Below are positions 1 to 10,934 of a DNA stretch of 64,000 nucleotides, piece after piece (within the stretch, counting starts at the first letter, position 1; each line of letters begins with the position of its first letter). The translations under genes and the position numbers were made by a program. The stretch lies in the NCBI RefSeq assembly GCF_033115175.1, contig NC_084835.1, positions 54,746,948-54,810,947 of the forward strand, written 5' to 3'. The notes beneath the pieces were generated by a model that saw only the letters and a program-made list of their open reading frames with translations, was not told where the DNA came from and searched no databases. The stretch is from Lepus europaeus. Its lineage: Eukaryota > Chordata > Mammalia > Lagomorpha > Leporidae.

Positions 1-208
1 CAGTTTGCACCTACACAGAAACACAAAGTGAAACATACTGTTTGAGTACTAGTTATAGCATTAAATCACAATGTATAGCACATTAAGGACAGAGATCCCA
101 CATGAGGAGTAAGTACACAGTGACTCCTGTTGTTGACCCAACAAATTGACACTCTAATTTATGGTGCCAGTAACCACCCTAGGCTCCCGTCCTGAGTTGC
201 CAAGGCTG
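1..208 (-). mobile_element. L1 3'UTR fragment, rabbit type, antisense
   Basis: The reverse complement matches the L1 3'UTR seen in sense at 16.1-16.4 kb and 30.4-30.7 kb, including the stretch read there as acactttgtgtttctgtgtg. It runs off the left edge of the window and stops abruptly near 208, where an unrelated repeat begins. Its missing upstream neighbour in the L1 consensus lies at 930-1013 in the opposite orientation. Confidence 0.85.
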
Positions 209-924
209 GAGTTGAAGGATGCCCAGGTCAGAGCCACAGATCTTATTGGCTCTAAGCTGAAAAGCCCTTCACTCAGCCCAACTTCCAAAGTGACCACTGC
301 AGCTGAGGGTATGGTCAAGTAGGGTCAGCAACATTGCAGGCAGAACTGTAAATTTCTTGTTAGAGATGCCCCCTGCCTTTACCTGGCCAGCTCTCCTCCC
401 AGGCCAGCTAAGTAATGAAGTCAACAGAGTGCCTTCCCCAAGGAGGTTCACACCTCCCTTAGGATGTACCCCATGTGAAGAGATAGATAGGTCTGGGCCT
501 CTTAACTTACAAAGCCTAAAGCCCACCAGATTATTATCAAGCCCCTTCTATCAGGTTCTATTTGCCTCTCAATCAGAAAACTTAATTGTAGCTTAGACAG
601 CACCTTTCTTAGCTCCTCTAATAATGACTCTATCCTTTGTTCTAGACCCTGTCTAGCGTACTTGGGCCTCATTTCTTTGTAATCATAACCTCTACTCTAC
701 CACCAATGGCTCTACTCCCAACCTGTGTGTACCGATGGTCCTCTTCCCCACTTAATGCTGTATAATTGTTCAAAATTTCTCTACAGACAAACCCCTCTAC
801 CTACAAAAGATGAATGACTTTTCTCCCAGTCTTGGCTGGAATCAGCTTTCCAGTCTGTTGGGTGTTCCCCAATAAACCCTTTCCCTAAAAAAAGAAAAGA
901 AAAGGAAAGGAAAAAAAAAAAAAG
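209..924 (+). mobile_element. LTR-like repeat with poly(A) signal and A-tail, copy 1
   Basis: About 450 bp (209 to about 650) match a second copy at about 41.84-42.26 kb in the same orientation, for example the shared stretch aagtagggtcagcaacattg. The element ends with AATAAA at 871-876 followed by an A-rich tail (886-923). An AATAAA-bearing pyrimidine-rich end is typical of an LTR R region, and the A-tail suggests that this copy was retroposed from a transcript. The family name is not recognised. No coding potential is seen. Confidence 0.55.
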
Positions 925-929
925 AGTGA

Positions 930-1013
930 CGTACCTTTCTCTGAAGGGAGGAGAGAACTTCCACTTTGACTAGGACCTTGTCTAAATATGATCAGAGTCA
1001 GCGAACTCGGAAG
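930..1013 (+). mobile_element. L1 3'UTR fragment, sense
   Basis: This matches the L1 segment at 16,119-16,200 and 30,395-30,475 (cctttctctgaagggaggag). It is the piece of the consensus immediately upstream of the 1-208 fragment, but inverted relative to it. Confidence 0.8.
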
Positions 1014-2889
1014 GAAGAAAAGATTTGAACCTCAGCAAATTGCTCATTCAGAAATAAAATACTAATAAATGATATTTTATTTTTGGTAAGCTCTATATTT
1101 CTTCTGAAACTTAAGTAGAAAATTTGCTTCAGAAATCTGAAGTAATATATTATCAAGATTGGAGCTAGAAATGCATATTGTGAATTTAGGCTGTGTCCTA
1201 TACTGCTTAAAATATTTTTCTGCCTTCCTGTCCTCTCTTGTCTAACATGGGTTCTGGAAATAAGAAATCTCTGCAACTGGCCTCTTTAATGGCATTTTTA
1301 AAGGAGTAGTGAAAAAATCATGTTCCTGAGATTTTCTGAAAACAGTATTTCCAACTCTCCTTTGAGAGGAACATGTAATATCAAAATGGAAGCACAATAG
1401 TGGCTATTTAAGATTATTTAGATGGAGGCTACAGCAAGGCAATCTCCCTTCTAGGAAGCATTTCACTTCACTAAGAAAGTCTAGAAAATCTCCTCTGAGG
1501 AGGTGAGGGAAAACACATTTGCAGGCGTTTGTTCACACTTTCCTTCTAGACCTGACTGTATCCTTAAATTTTACAAATCCTCTTTGGAATAAGAAAGCAT
1601 GCATATTATCTTGTCACACCAGGATACTAAATGTGCACACATTGCTAATGAAATGCTGAATTCTCTTCTTCATCAAGGTAGAAACAGCCTGAGATCAATA
1701 AAAAAAAAATCAGCCAGAGCCAGCCCTACCCCAAGGCCACCTTTGGGACCAGTCCTGCACCCGTGGGGCAGCCCTGTGCCCTCAATCCAGCCCAGTGCCA
1801 GCAACAAGCCCCTGCCCGAAGGTAAGTCCCATGTGGAGACCTCCCTGCACCAAAGGAGGGAAATGGGTCGCATGGCCAAGAGCTTTGGCTAAGTCAGTGT
1901 AGAAGAAGGCAAACCCTGTGGGGTAGGCACAATAGAAATAGCAGGCAACTGCAGCCACTGCATCTTTTCTGTCAGAGAAGGAGCGAAAAAACACTTTCTT
2001 GGTGTGATGGAAGAACATGTGCTTTCTGTTTCCAGCAAGAGGCAGATTAAATGATGCAGTGTCTTTCTAATAATGTCTGTAATAAAGAGCAAGAAGGGCC
2101 AGCTTCACCTGAACTTGGATGCACAACTGACACAATTCTAATTCCACAGAACAATTGTTTAAGAGCATTTTGTTCTTCAGGAAAGATACTCTATCAACAA
2201 GGCATTATTTGCAGTCAGCCTGTAACTATATTAGTGTCTAGCTGTTAGAAAGGTGCTGGATGTTTTTTTGGTATATTATGAGAAATATAAGAAAGAAAAT
2301 TAAGAGCTTTCATGACAAATTTTCTGAGGGAGTTAATTAACCATAAGAAGAAGCAAGGCTCAGTTTCAAGTCCAGCAGAGGCTTGTGACTATTCAGCACT
2401 GTGATAAGGACAGCTTGGCGTTGATCTTAAGGTCATCTTCAGTGTTTGGAAACAAGATCCATGATGAAAAGCCCAAAAAGGTACAAGATTGAAAGTTAGA
2501 TTTCAGTAACTCATAGGTAATAAATATACCCTAAGGAAAAGACTATCCATTGTTCCTGAAGGTTCCACTATATTTTCATCATTTCATTTTCATGAACCTG
2601 AAGTTACCAATGAACACAAAATGTAACATCTCCATTTTCTAATTTTTCCAACAAAATTATACTGTGGCATCATTGCCTTACATGCAGCATAACAGTTTGG
2701 TTCCTTTTTCTGTGACAGAGAGTTTCTAAATTTATGATTAGATCTTACAGGTCTATAAAACATTCATCAGATAATAAAGGTATCTAATGTCAATGTGATA
2801 TATATATGTATGTATAGTTATATATATTTATAACTTTACATACATAAAACTTTATATTTAAAACTTCATATATACATAAATTTATTTTG
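1014..2889. other. No recognisable gene or repeat
   Basis: No long conserved reading frame or named repeat was identified. A short AT microsatellite (TATATATGTATG type) lies at about 2,800-2,880. A GC-richer patch at 1,700-1,860 gives overlapping open frames on both strands and a GTAAGT at about 1,821, but nothing supports an exon. Confidence 0.5.
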
Positions 2890-3690
2890 AAGTAAAAAAT
2901 GTACTATTTTAATGCAATTTGAGATCCACAGCATTAAGTGAGTGAAATTATAGAGTTCCCATGTTCCCATACACAGCCTACTCTGAAGACAACTTCCTGT
3001 ATCATAGCAGTACGTTTGTTATAATCAATGAACCTGCACTGAAAGATCATTATCACCCCAAGTTCTAAACTGCATTAGGGCCCACTCATGGTGTTGTACA
3101 TCTATGGGTTTTTACAAGTGTATGGTGACATGCACCCACCATCGCAGCATCACCTGGAATAGTTTCACTGATTTTCAGTATCCTCTTCTGTGATAAGAGT
3201 TTAAAGGTCCTTGGTTAGTGAATTTTGAGGCAGAAGATGAAAAAAGATTGTGTCCTTTGGTGGCTGACTTGGTAGTTAGGTGAATAAGGAAATTTCAGCT
3301 AAAACTTTAACCAGCATCTGCTTCTAATTTACAAGAATCATCAAAGCAGGTGCCATATTTTAGGGTGATATTCCGTGGACTCCCCACAAGGTCTTGATAT
3401 GTCATTTCCTTTTAGCATCTGATTAATCTCCAAATGTCTAGATGTACATCTTGGTTGCTCACAATATTAGCAATTATGAATAAATCTGCTATCAACATTT
3501 ATGTGTAGATTGTAATGAGGAAATAAGTTTTCAGTTCATTATGTTCAGTTTTATTTAAAAAAAAAAAAAACTGCTGCATTCAGCTCCATGGTAGCTGCAC
3601 CTATCAGTGGTGAAAGAGAATTTCTACTCATCAGAGCTTATTTTGTCAGTGTTTTGGATTTTGACTATGCTAATAGGTATGACATTAATG
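2890..3690 (-). mobile_element. Old L1 fragment, antisense
   Basis: The stretch from about 2,990 to 3,180 resembles the antisense 3' portion of old mammalian L1s (phrases such as ggtgttgtacatctatggg). It is diverged and fragmented, and the subfamily is not assigned. Confidence 0.5.
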
Positions 3691-3694
3691 ATTG

Positions 3695-3755
3695 TATCTT
3701 TTTTTAAAAGATTTATTTATTTATTCAAAAGTCAGAGCCACACATAGAGAAGGAG

Positions 3756-3794
<39 letters not shown>

Positions 3795-3902
3795 GAGAGA
3801 GAAAAAGAGAGAGAGGCCTTCCATCTGCTGGTTCACTCCCATTGGCTGCAACTCCCGGAGCTGTGTTAATCTGAAGCCAGGAGCCAGGGGCTTGCATGGG
3901 CC
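3695..3902 (-). mobile_element. CSINE, antisense, 5'-truncated
   Basis: The rabbit C repeat is a tRNA-derived SINE of about 320-350 bp: a tRNA-like head, a body containing gatggcccaagt...cttgggcc, a CT-rich tract, then AATAAATAAATC or poly(A). Read on the plus strand, this antisense copy starts with the A/T tail, has a (GA)n tract at 3,757-3,815, and stops in mid-body at cccctttatc. Confidence 0.85.
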
Positions 3903-5434
3903 CCTTTATCTTATTTTAATTAGCAACTCCATAAAGACTAACAGTGTTGAATATATTTTTATTTATTTTTTGGTTAACATGTAATAATTGTATGTATTTG
4001 TGAAATACTGTGTGATATTTCAACACATGTATATAGCATGTAGTGATCGTAAAAAGGTACTTAGCATTTCCATTTCCTTATAATTTTTCATATTTGGAGC
4101 CTTATAGTCTTATAGTTCTTGATGACATATATAATGTGCAATTGTGGATTCCCCTATGCATATTTTTGTATTCTTGATACCTGCCTATCTTTGGTGAGAT
4201 CTCTGTTGTCTTGACCATTTTTAATTGGGTTGATAATTTCTTATTGTTTTAAGAGTTCTTAGTCTATTTTTGGATAGTTCTTTTTCTTCTGTAGATATTT
4301 TCTCCCTATCCATGGCTGTATTCTCAGTCACTTAGCCTTGTCTTTTGTAGAGCAGATGTTTGAAATTTTAATGAAACTTAACTTATCAGTTATCTTTTTC
4401 ATGGATTATGCATATTTAAAAAGTCATTATCATACTGTTCCCAAGATCATCTACATTCTCTTCTAGGAATTTTATAGTTTTGTATTTTATATCCACGTTT
4501 AGGATCCATTCTGACTTAATTTTTGTGAAGAGTGTGACGTCTGTTTCTAGATTTATTTTTCAGCATGTGGTTGTCCACATGTTTCAGCACTAACTCTTGA
4601 AAAGACCATTGTTTCTGCATGATGTCGTCTTTGCTCCTTTGTCAAAGATCAGTCAACTATATTTATGTGGGTCATTTTCTGAGCTCTTTGTTTTGCTTTA
4701 TTGACCTGTTTGTTTTGTTTCCAGCACCACATTGTCTTAATTACTGTGGCTTTATAGTAAGTCTTGAAGTTGGATAATGTTAGTCCTCCAGTTTTGTTCT
4801 TAATATTGTGTTGGGTATTCTGGGTCTTTTATTTTCATGTAAACTTTAAAATCAATTCATCAATATCAATGAAATTTGCTGAGAATCTGATTGGGCACTG
4901 AATCTGTCAATCAAGTTAGAAAAAACCGACATCTTGACAATATTGAGTCTTCTTATGCATGATCATGGGATATCTCTCCACTTATTTAAGTTTTAAAAAT
5001 CTCTTTTGGCTGGCGCCGTGGTTCACTAGGCTAATCCTCTGCCTGCAGCGCCAGCACCCCGGATTCTAGTCCCGGTTGGGGCGCCGGTTCTGTCCCGGTT
5101 GCTCCTCTTCCAGTCCAGCTCTCTGCTGTGGCCTGGGAAGGCAGTGGAGGATGGCCCAAGTCCTTGGGCCCTGCACCCGCATGGCAGAACAAGAGGAAGC
5201 ACCTGGCTCCTGGCTTCGGATCAGTGCAGTGTGCTGGCTGTGGCGGCCATTTGAGGGGTGAACCAACAAAAGGAAGACCTTTCTCTCTGTCTCTCTGTCT
5301 CTCTCTCTCTAACTCTGCCTGTCAAAAAAAAAAATCTCTTTCATCAGAGTTTTATAGTTTTCTTCATACAAACCTTGTACATGTTTTGTTAGATTTCTAC
5401 TTAAGTATTTCACTGAGGTTGTTAATGTAAATGG
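3903..5434 (-). mobile_element. Old L1, 3'UTR and ORF2 C-terminal region, antisense
   Basis: From about 4,165 the sequence is the reverse complement of L1 ORF2 (for example the stretch around 4,530-4,700 and tctccacttatttaag at 4,975). A CSINE2 interrupts it at 5,008-5,330, and the BCL2L1 retrocopy separates it from its continuation at 8,340. Many stop codons; not functional. Confidence 0.85.
5008..5330 (+). mobile_element. CSINE2-type SINE with TSD
   Basis: The head ggctggcgccgtgg followed by ggctaatcctctgcctgc marks the CSINE2-like subtype, which ends in ctgcctgtc plus poly(A) instead of AATAAA repeats. It is flanked by an 11-bp TSD, aaaatctcttt, at 4,996-5,006 and 5,331-5,341. The insertion is in the antisense L1. 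Confidence 0.95.
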
Positions 5435-6868
5435 TAATGTGTTTTTTCACTGAGTCAAACACAGTTTATTACTGAATTTCACTTTCACCTTCACACAGAC
5501 TGTTTCAAAGAGTTAGAAAAAGTGTGGGGAGGGGTTAGCGAAGGACAGGTGCCCCTCAAGATAGGGCCAGCATCTACAGACAAGGTCAGGGTGGGAGGGA
5601 AGGGAGCATTAGGCTGTCCAATCTCTGGGCACCAACTCTCCACCTGCATGGACACAGCAAGCCAGTAGCTCCACACACATAAATACAGACATGTGTAACA
5701 AAAATTGTATATCAACTTCACAAGGAATAAAAACTAGTCTCAAATGTGTACATCAGAGAGCCCAGGGCAGCCAGTGCTGGGCTGGGACCCGCTAGGGACT
5801 CAGGTCAAGGTGGAGCAGAGGAGAGAGGGAGGCCTGAAGGACCTCTGGTCAGGCCAGTCTGAACCTGGTGGGAGTGGGCGCACATCTGCCTGGCTGGGCA
5901 GTCTGGCCCCTCCAGCTGGTCCCACCCTGAGCCCATGCCCAAGGCTCTCTTTCCTGCCCTTCCTGCCTGAGGTAGGGAAGACCTTAGGTTCCCACAGCAG
6001 CTTCCCCAGGCTCCCCTTCACCTCTGGGCTGAGGCCCCTGCACTCCTGGGCACCGCGGGCAGCAGCCCAAGGCAAAGTTGCCACGGGCTGATCTGGGGAA
6101 GTGAGGCAGCGAGGGCAGAGCAGCTCTGGGGCATCTGTCCTGGGCCTCAGTCATGGTCACAGGAGCCACAGGATGGGAAGGGACTGGGGTGGTGCTAGAC
6201 TTGGACAAGGAGTTTCCTGCAGCTAGATCCCCCTCCTTCCGGGGACTGAAGCCTCTGGAGAACATTCCGACTGGGAGTAGAGACTTTGGTCAGGCCAGAG
6301 AGGGGAGGGAGTCCTGGTCCCTGCTCATCTCAAGCAGCCTAACTCGTTCATAGTGGCCTCTACAGGGCTCTAGGGGGTAGGGAGGGAAGGAAGGGGGCCT
6401 GGCCCAGGGGGAGATGGGAAAAGATCAACCCTGATGCCACAAACATCAAAACAAAGGCAGTCTAGTCTCTCTAGGGGAGAGGTGTAGAAATCCTTCCAGT
6501 TCCCTGGCAGGTAAGCACTCAGGGAGGCTGAGCAGCAGGGAAGGGTCTACCACTGGGGAGACCCCTCAGGCCTCCAGCCAAAACTTCCCCCACCCTGACC
6601 CACACACCTATCAGCCTCCATCAAGCAGCTTTGGGGGAAGCTTTGTGGATGCTGAAGCTAAGAGAACTGAGGTGTAGGGGAAGGTGACTCTCACAGAAGC
6701 CTGGTAGAGTCTAGGAAACTAACTGCAGGGACCAGGTTTAGGCCCAGCTCTGGGATGGGGAGTGGGCGTGGGCTGTGTGTAGTGGTTCTCCAGGTGGCAG
6801 TGGTGGCTGGATGGAGGGATGTGGGAGCAGGGCAGGGGCGGGAAGGTGAGTGGGTGGTCAGTGTCTAG

Positions 6869-7548
6869 TCATTTCCAGCTGAAGACTGAGCCCAGCAGAA
6901 CCATGCCAGCCACAGTCAGGCCTGTCAGGAACCAGCAGTTGAAGTGTGGCTGGCCCTTGCGGCTCTCAGCTGCTGCATTGTTGCCATAGAGTTCCAAAAA
7001 CATGTCCCAACCACTGTTCTCCTGGATCCAAGGCTCTAGGTGGTCATTCAGGTATGTGGCCATCCACATTGTGATCTGACTCACTAATACCTGCATCTCC
7101 TTGTCCTCGCTTTCCACGACAGTGCCCCCACAACAAGGAGAAAAAGGCCACAGTGCAACCCCAGTTCACACCATCCTGGAAGAGTTCACGCAGTACTTTG
7201 TTCAAAGCTCTGATATGCTGTCCCTGGGGTGGCGTGAAGCTGGGATGTCAGGTCACGGAATGCCCCTCAGTACCACAGTTCAGACTCAGCACCTGTCTCC
7301 CTCAGAGCATGCTTCACTGTTGTCATGGAGATCGCCTACCGGGCATCCAAACTGCTGCTGTGGCCAGTGATTCCGCCAGGTGCCAGGCTGGGTTGCCATT
7401 GGTGGTACTGGGGGTCTGCATCTCTGGTTCATTTTCTTCCAGGGCCTCAGTCCTGTTCTCTTCCACTAAACTGATTCCAGCTGTATCCTTTCTGTGAAAG
7501 TTTCTAGGAGAGAAAGTCAGCCACCAGCTCCCAGTTGCTCTGAGACAC
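6869..7548 (-). pseudogene. BCL2L1: BCL2L1 pseudogene, decayed coding region
   Basis: Spans 680 nt against 702 nt for an intact 233-residue Bcl-xL. The start codon is GTG instead of ATG (7,548-7,546). Premature stops lie at 7,506-7,504 (a Tyr codon in BH4), 7,338-7,336 (a Glu codon) and 7,269-7,267 (an Arg codon). Small indels shift the frame: a 5-nt loss near the Asp/Val after BH4, a gap in the flexible loop, a +1 after the BH3-BH1 linker, and +2/-1 after BH1. The BH1 motif reads NWGCTVAF, so the critical Arg139 of NWGRIVAF is Cys. The last 82 codons (7,117-6,869) remain open and include the BH2-like WIQENSGWDMFLELYG and the C-terminal membrane anchor, ending SVFSWK. No promoter was seen. 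This is a dead copy, although its 3' end could be transcribed within other RNAs. Confidence 0.93.
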
Positions 7549-7738
7549 TTTTATAGTAGGTATGGGCTCAACCAGTCCATTGCCCAAAACACCTGCTCAC
7601 TCACTGAGGCTGGTCTCTGCTTAAGGATTCTCTTCCAAAGCCAAGATGAGGTTCTGAAGGGAGAGAAAGAGAAGGAGATCAGTTCCATTTAAGCCGGCGA
7701 CAGCAGGGAGGTGCACCCTCATAAGACCTTGTAAAATC

Positions 7739-8069
7739 TTTTTTTTTTTCTTTTACAGGCAGAATTAGACGGTGAGAGACAGAGAGAAAGGTCTTCCTTC
7801 TGTGGGTTCACTCCCCAAATGGCCACCACGGCCAGCACGCTGTACTGATCCGGAGCCAGGAGCCAGGAGCCAGGTGCCTCCTCCCGGTCTCCCATGCAGG
7901 TGCAGGGCCCAAGCACCTGGGCCATCCTCCATTGCCTCCCCAGGCCACAGTAGAGAGCTGGACTAGAAGAGGAGCAATTGGGACAGAATCCGGCGCCCCA
8001 ACCGGGACTAGAACCCCGAGTACCGGCGCCACAGGCGGAGGATTAGCCTAGTGAGCCATGGCATTGGCC
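7739..8069 (-). mobile_element. CSINE2-type SINE inside the BCL2L1 pseudogene 5'UTR
   Basis: Antisense copy that opens with poly(T) and acaggcag and ends at gccatggcattggcccc. An imperfect TSD of about 22 bp flanks it: ctcataagacc... at 7,717-7,738 and ctcgtaagatt... at 8,070-8,092. It splits the retrocopy's 5'UTR and so postdates it. Confidence 0.9.
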
Positions 8070-8449
8070 CCCTCGTAAGATTTTTTTGTATCATAGATAG
8101 AGAGGAGGAGGCAGGCCGGGATGCCCGTAACTCAGCTGGCCTTGGGGTGGCTGGTGATAGAGCTCCAGCCAGAGGGATCATGCGACCCAGCAGGCTGGGC
8201 ACCCGGAAGGTGACACAGGACTTTTGATGCTCAGGAAGCCCCCTTTCTGGTTTGCTCTTCCATTGCCAGAATCCAGAGCTGCCACTCTGCTCCGTGCTGC
8301 AACCTACAGCCACCCAGGAGCCGTAGTAATGTATTTTTAATTTCAAATTCCACTTATTCATTTCTAGCATATGTGAAAAAGAATGACTTTTGTATATTAA
8401 CATTGTATCCCACAATGTTGTCCCAATTGCTTATTAGTTCTTAGAATGT

Positions 8450-8462
8450 GGGGGGGGGGGGG
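8450..8462. repeat. Poly(G) run of 13
   Basis: Thirteen consecutive G residues in antisense L1. The length is probably unstable and sensitive to sequencing error. Confidence 0.9.
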
Positions 8463-8553
8463 TGCCAGTTCTTTTGGATTTTTTAAAAATAGATAATCAT
8501 ATCAACTGTGAATAAGGATAGCTTTATGTCTTCTTTTCTAATTTGTGTACCCT

Positions 8554-8892
8554 GGGGCCAGTGTTGTGGCATGAAGGGTTGGGCCATGGCCTGCAGTGCT
8601 GGCATCCCATATGGGCACCGGTTGCTGTCCTGGCTGCTCCGCTTCCCCTCTGGTTCCTTGCTAATGTGACTGGGAGGGCAGCAGAGGATGGCCCAAGTGC
8701 TTGGGCCCCTGCCACCCATGTGGGAGACCTGGAGCAAGCTCCTGGCTCCTGGCGTTGGCTTGGCCCAGCCCAAGGCATTACAGTCATTTGGGAGTGAATC
8801 AGCAGATGGAAGATGTCTCTCTCTCTCTCCTTCTCTCTGTATCTCTGTGTTTCAAATAAATAAATAAATCTTTAAAAAAAAAAAAAGAGTCC
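8554..8892 (+). mobile_element. CSINE with perfect 14-bp TSD
   Basis: Full-length classic C repeat (head ggggccagtgttgtggcatg, tail AATAAATAAATAAATC). TSD aatttgtgtaccct at 8,540-8,553 and 8,893-8,906. Confidence 0.97.
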
Positions 8893-9813
8893 AATTTGTG
8901 TACCCTTTATTTCATTTTCTTGTCTTAATGCATTTTCTAGGACTTCAGCACTGTGTTATAAAGCAGTGGTGAGAGCAGACATCCTTGATTTGTTCCAGAT
9001 CTTGTGAGAAATAAGTTTTTATTCATTTAAGTGTGATGTTAGCTGCAGGATTTTTGTAGATGTTCTTCATCTAATTATAGCGGTTTCTCTGTAATCCTAG
9101 TTTGCTGATAGTTTTATCATGAATGAGTGTTGGATTTTGTAAATGCTTCTGCATCTATTGACATAACTCTATGATTGTTTACTTTAATCTGTTGATGTGA
9201 TAGAGTGCTGCGATTTTTCAATATTGAATCAGCAATGTATATTTGTGATAAATCCAAAATAGTCATACTGTGTAATTCTTTTCATATACCTTTTTATTTG
9301 ATTTGATAATTTATTGATGAGGATCTTTTAAAATATAAATTCATGAGAGAGATCTGTCTGTAGTTTTCTGTTCTTGTAAAATCATTGTCTGGCTTTTGGT
9401 TAGGATAATACTGTCCTCATATGATCAGTTAAGGAATATTCCCTCTGCTCCGATCATCTGAAAGAGATTATAGAGAACAGACAAAACTTCTTCCTTAAAA
9501 GTTTGATAGATTTCTTTTTTTCCTTTTTTAATTTTATTGGTCTTTTCAAAGAATATTGCTTTTTTTCTGCTTACTTTGGATTAATTTGCTCTTAAAAACT
9601 AGTGTTTTATGGTCGAAGCTTGGATGATTAGTTTTAGATCTTGATTCTTCTCTGGTATATGCACTCAGTGCTAAAAATTTTCCTGTACACATGGCTTTTA
9701 CTGCATCACACAAATGTTGATGATCGTATTTTTATTTTCATGTAGTACAAAATATTTTTAGTTTCTCTAGAGATATCTCCTTTGATCCACTTGTTACTTA
9801 GAAGTATATGTTT

Positions 9814-10086
9814 GGGGCTGGCGCCACGGCTCAATAGGCTAATCCTCCGTCTGCGGCGCCGGCACACTGGGTTCTAGTCCTGGTCGGGGCGCTGGATTCT
9901 GTCCTGGTTGCCCCTCTTCCAGGCCAGCTCTCTGCTATGGCCCGGGAGTGCAGTGGAGGATGGCCCAAGTGCTTGGGCCCTGCACCCGCATGGGAGACCA
10001 GGAAAAGCACCTGGCTCCTGGCTTTGGATCAGTGCGGTGCACCGGCCGCAGTGGCCATTGGAGGGTGAACCAACGGTAAAGGAAGA

Positions 10087-10121
<35 letters not shown>

Positions 10122-10146
10122 GTGCACTCTGCCTGTCAAAAAAAAA
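9814..10146 (+). mobile_element. CSINE2-type SINE, first of a same-site pair
   Basis: Head ggggctggcgccacggctc, poly(A) end. It is flanked by aagtatatgttt at 9,802-9,813 and 10,147-10,158. A second SINE begins directly after the right-hand repeat. Confidence 0.95.
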
Positions 10147-10158
10147 AAGTATATGTTT

Positions 10159-10498
10159 GGGGCCAGTGCTGTGGCATAGCATATGAAGCCACTCTCTGCA
10201 GTGCAGGCATCCTATACTCCACCAGTTCAAGTCCTGGCTGTTCTACTTCCCACCCAGCCCCCTGCTAATGTGCCTGGGAAGGTAGCAGAAGATCAGAAGA
10301 TGGCCCAAGTGACCGGTTCCCTGTACCTAGATGGAGTTCTAGGTTCCTGGCCTCACCTGGCCCAGACCAGGGCCATTATGGATATTTGCAGAGTGAACCA
10401 GTGAATGGAAGATCTCTCTCTCTCTCTCTCTCTGTCTTTCTCTTGGCCTCCCTGTAACTCTGATTTTCAAATAAGTAAATAAATCTTCTTTTAAAAAG
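10159..10498 (+). mobile_element. CSINE, second of a same-site pair
   Basis: Classic C repeat starting ggggccagtgctgtggcat. The left flank is aagtatatgttt (10,147-10,158) and the right flank aagtatgtgttt (10,499-10,510). It therefore shares its target sequence with the preceding CSINE2. Confidence 0.95.
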
Positions 10499-10654
10499 AA
10501 GTATGTGTTTAACCTCCAAATATTTGGGGAGTTTACAGCCACATTTCTGTTACTGATTTCTAATTTAATTCCATTATTGGTTATGATCAATCATTGTATG
10601 ATTTATGTTCTTTTGAATTGATCAAGGTGTGTTTTATGGTTCAGAATGAGGTTC

Positions 10655-10807
10655 CCCACCACCACCAGCACTCCATCTAGGTGCAGGGAACCAGCCACTT
10701 GGGCCATCCTCTGATCTGCTACCTCCCCAGGCACTTCAGTAGAAAACTGGAACAGAAGCAGAGCAGCTAGGTCACAGGCTGTTGCCTAACCCGCGGCAAC
10801 ACAACAG
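10655..10807 (-). mobile_element. CSINE fragment, antisense
   Basis: Head-proximal half of a C repeat (cacttgggccatcc...aacacaacagcagcccc) lacking the CT tract and tail. The next SINE is inserted at its end. Confidence 0.8.
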
Positions 10808-10821
10808 CAGCCCCTTCTTTT

Positions 10822-10885
10822 TTGGTAACATTCATTTACTTATTTGAAAGGCAGAGTTACAGAGTTACAGAGATTGAGCAGCAGG

Positions 10886-10934
<49 letters not shown>

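Larger units (their letters stand above)
5448..8326 (-). pseudogene. BCL2L1: BCL2L1 (Bcl-xL) processed pseudogene, whole retrocopy
   Basis: An intronless reverse-strand copy of BCL2L1 mRNA. In mRNA order it shows 5'UTR (about 8,326-8,093, then 7,716-7,549 after a SINE), a decayed coding region (7,548-6,869) and a 3'UTR of about 1.4 kb ending with AATAAA (complement of 5,465-5,470) and a short poly(A) remnant (T-run 5,441-5,447). The 5'UTR can be recognised by the stretch ending in cccatacctactataaaag just before the start position. Copies of a TSD flank it: taatgtgtttttt at 5,435-5,447 and taatgtattttta at 8,327-8,339. Both flanks are contiguous antisense L1 ORF2, so the copy landed in an existing L1. 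The functional gene encodes an anti-apoptotic mitochondrial outer-membrane protein; this copy cannot. Identification is from memory of the human mRNA. Confidence 0.93.

Noticed and set aside
1815..1835. GTAAGT splice-donor-like site
   Set aside because: No matching acceptor, no conserved upstream frame; such hexamers are expected by chance in 64 kb.
1782..2018. 78-codon minus-strand frame with protein-like sequence
   Set aside because: Competing open frames on both strands over the same DNA, no recognised homologue, no supporting splice or retrocopy structure.
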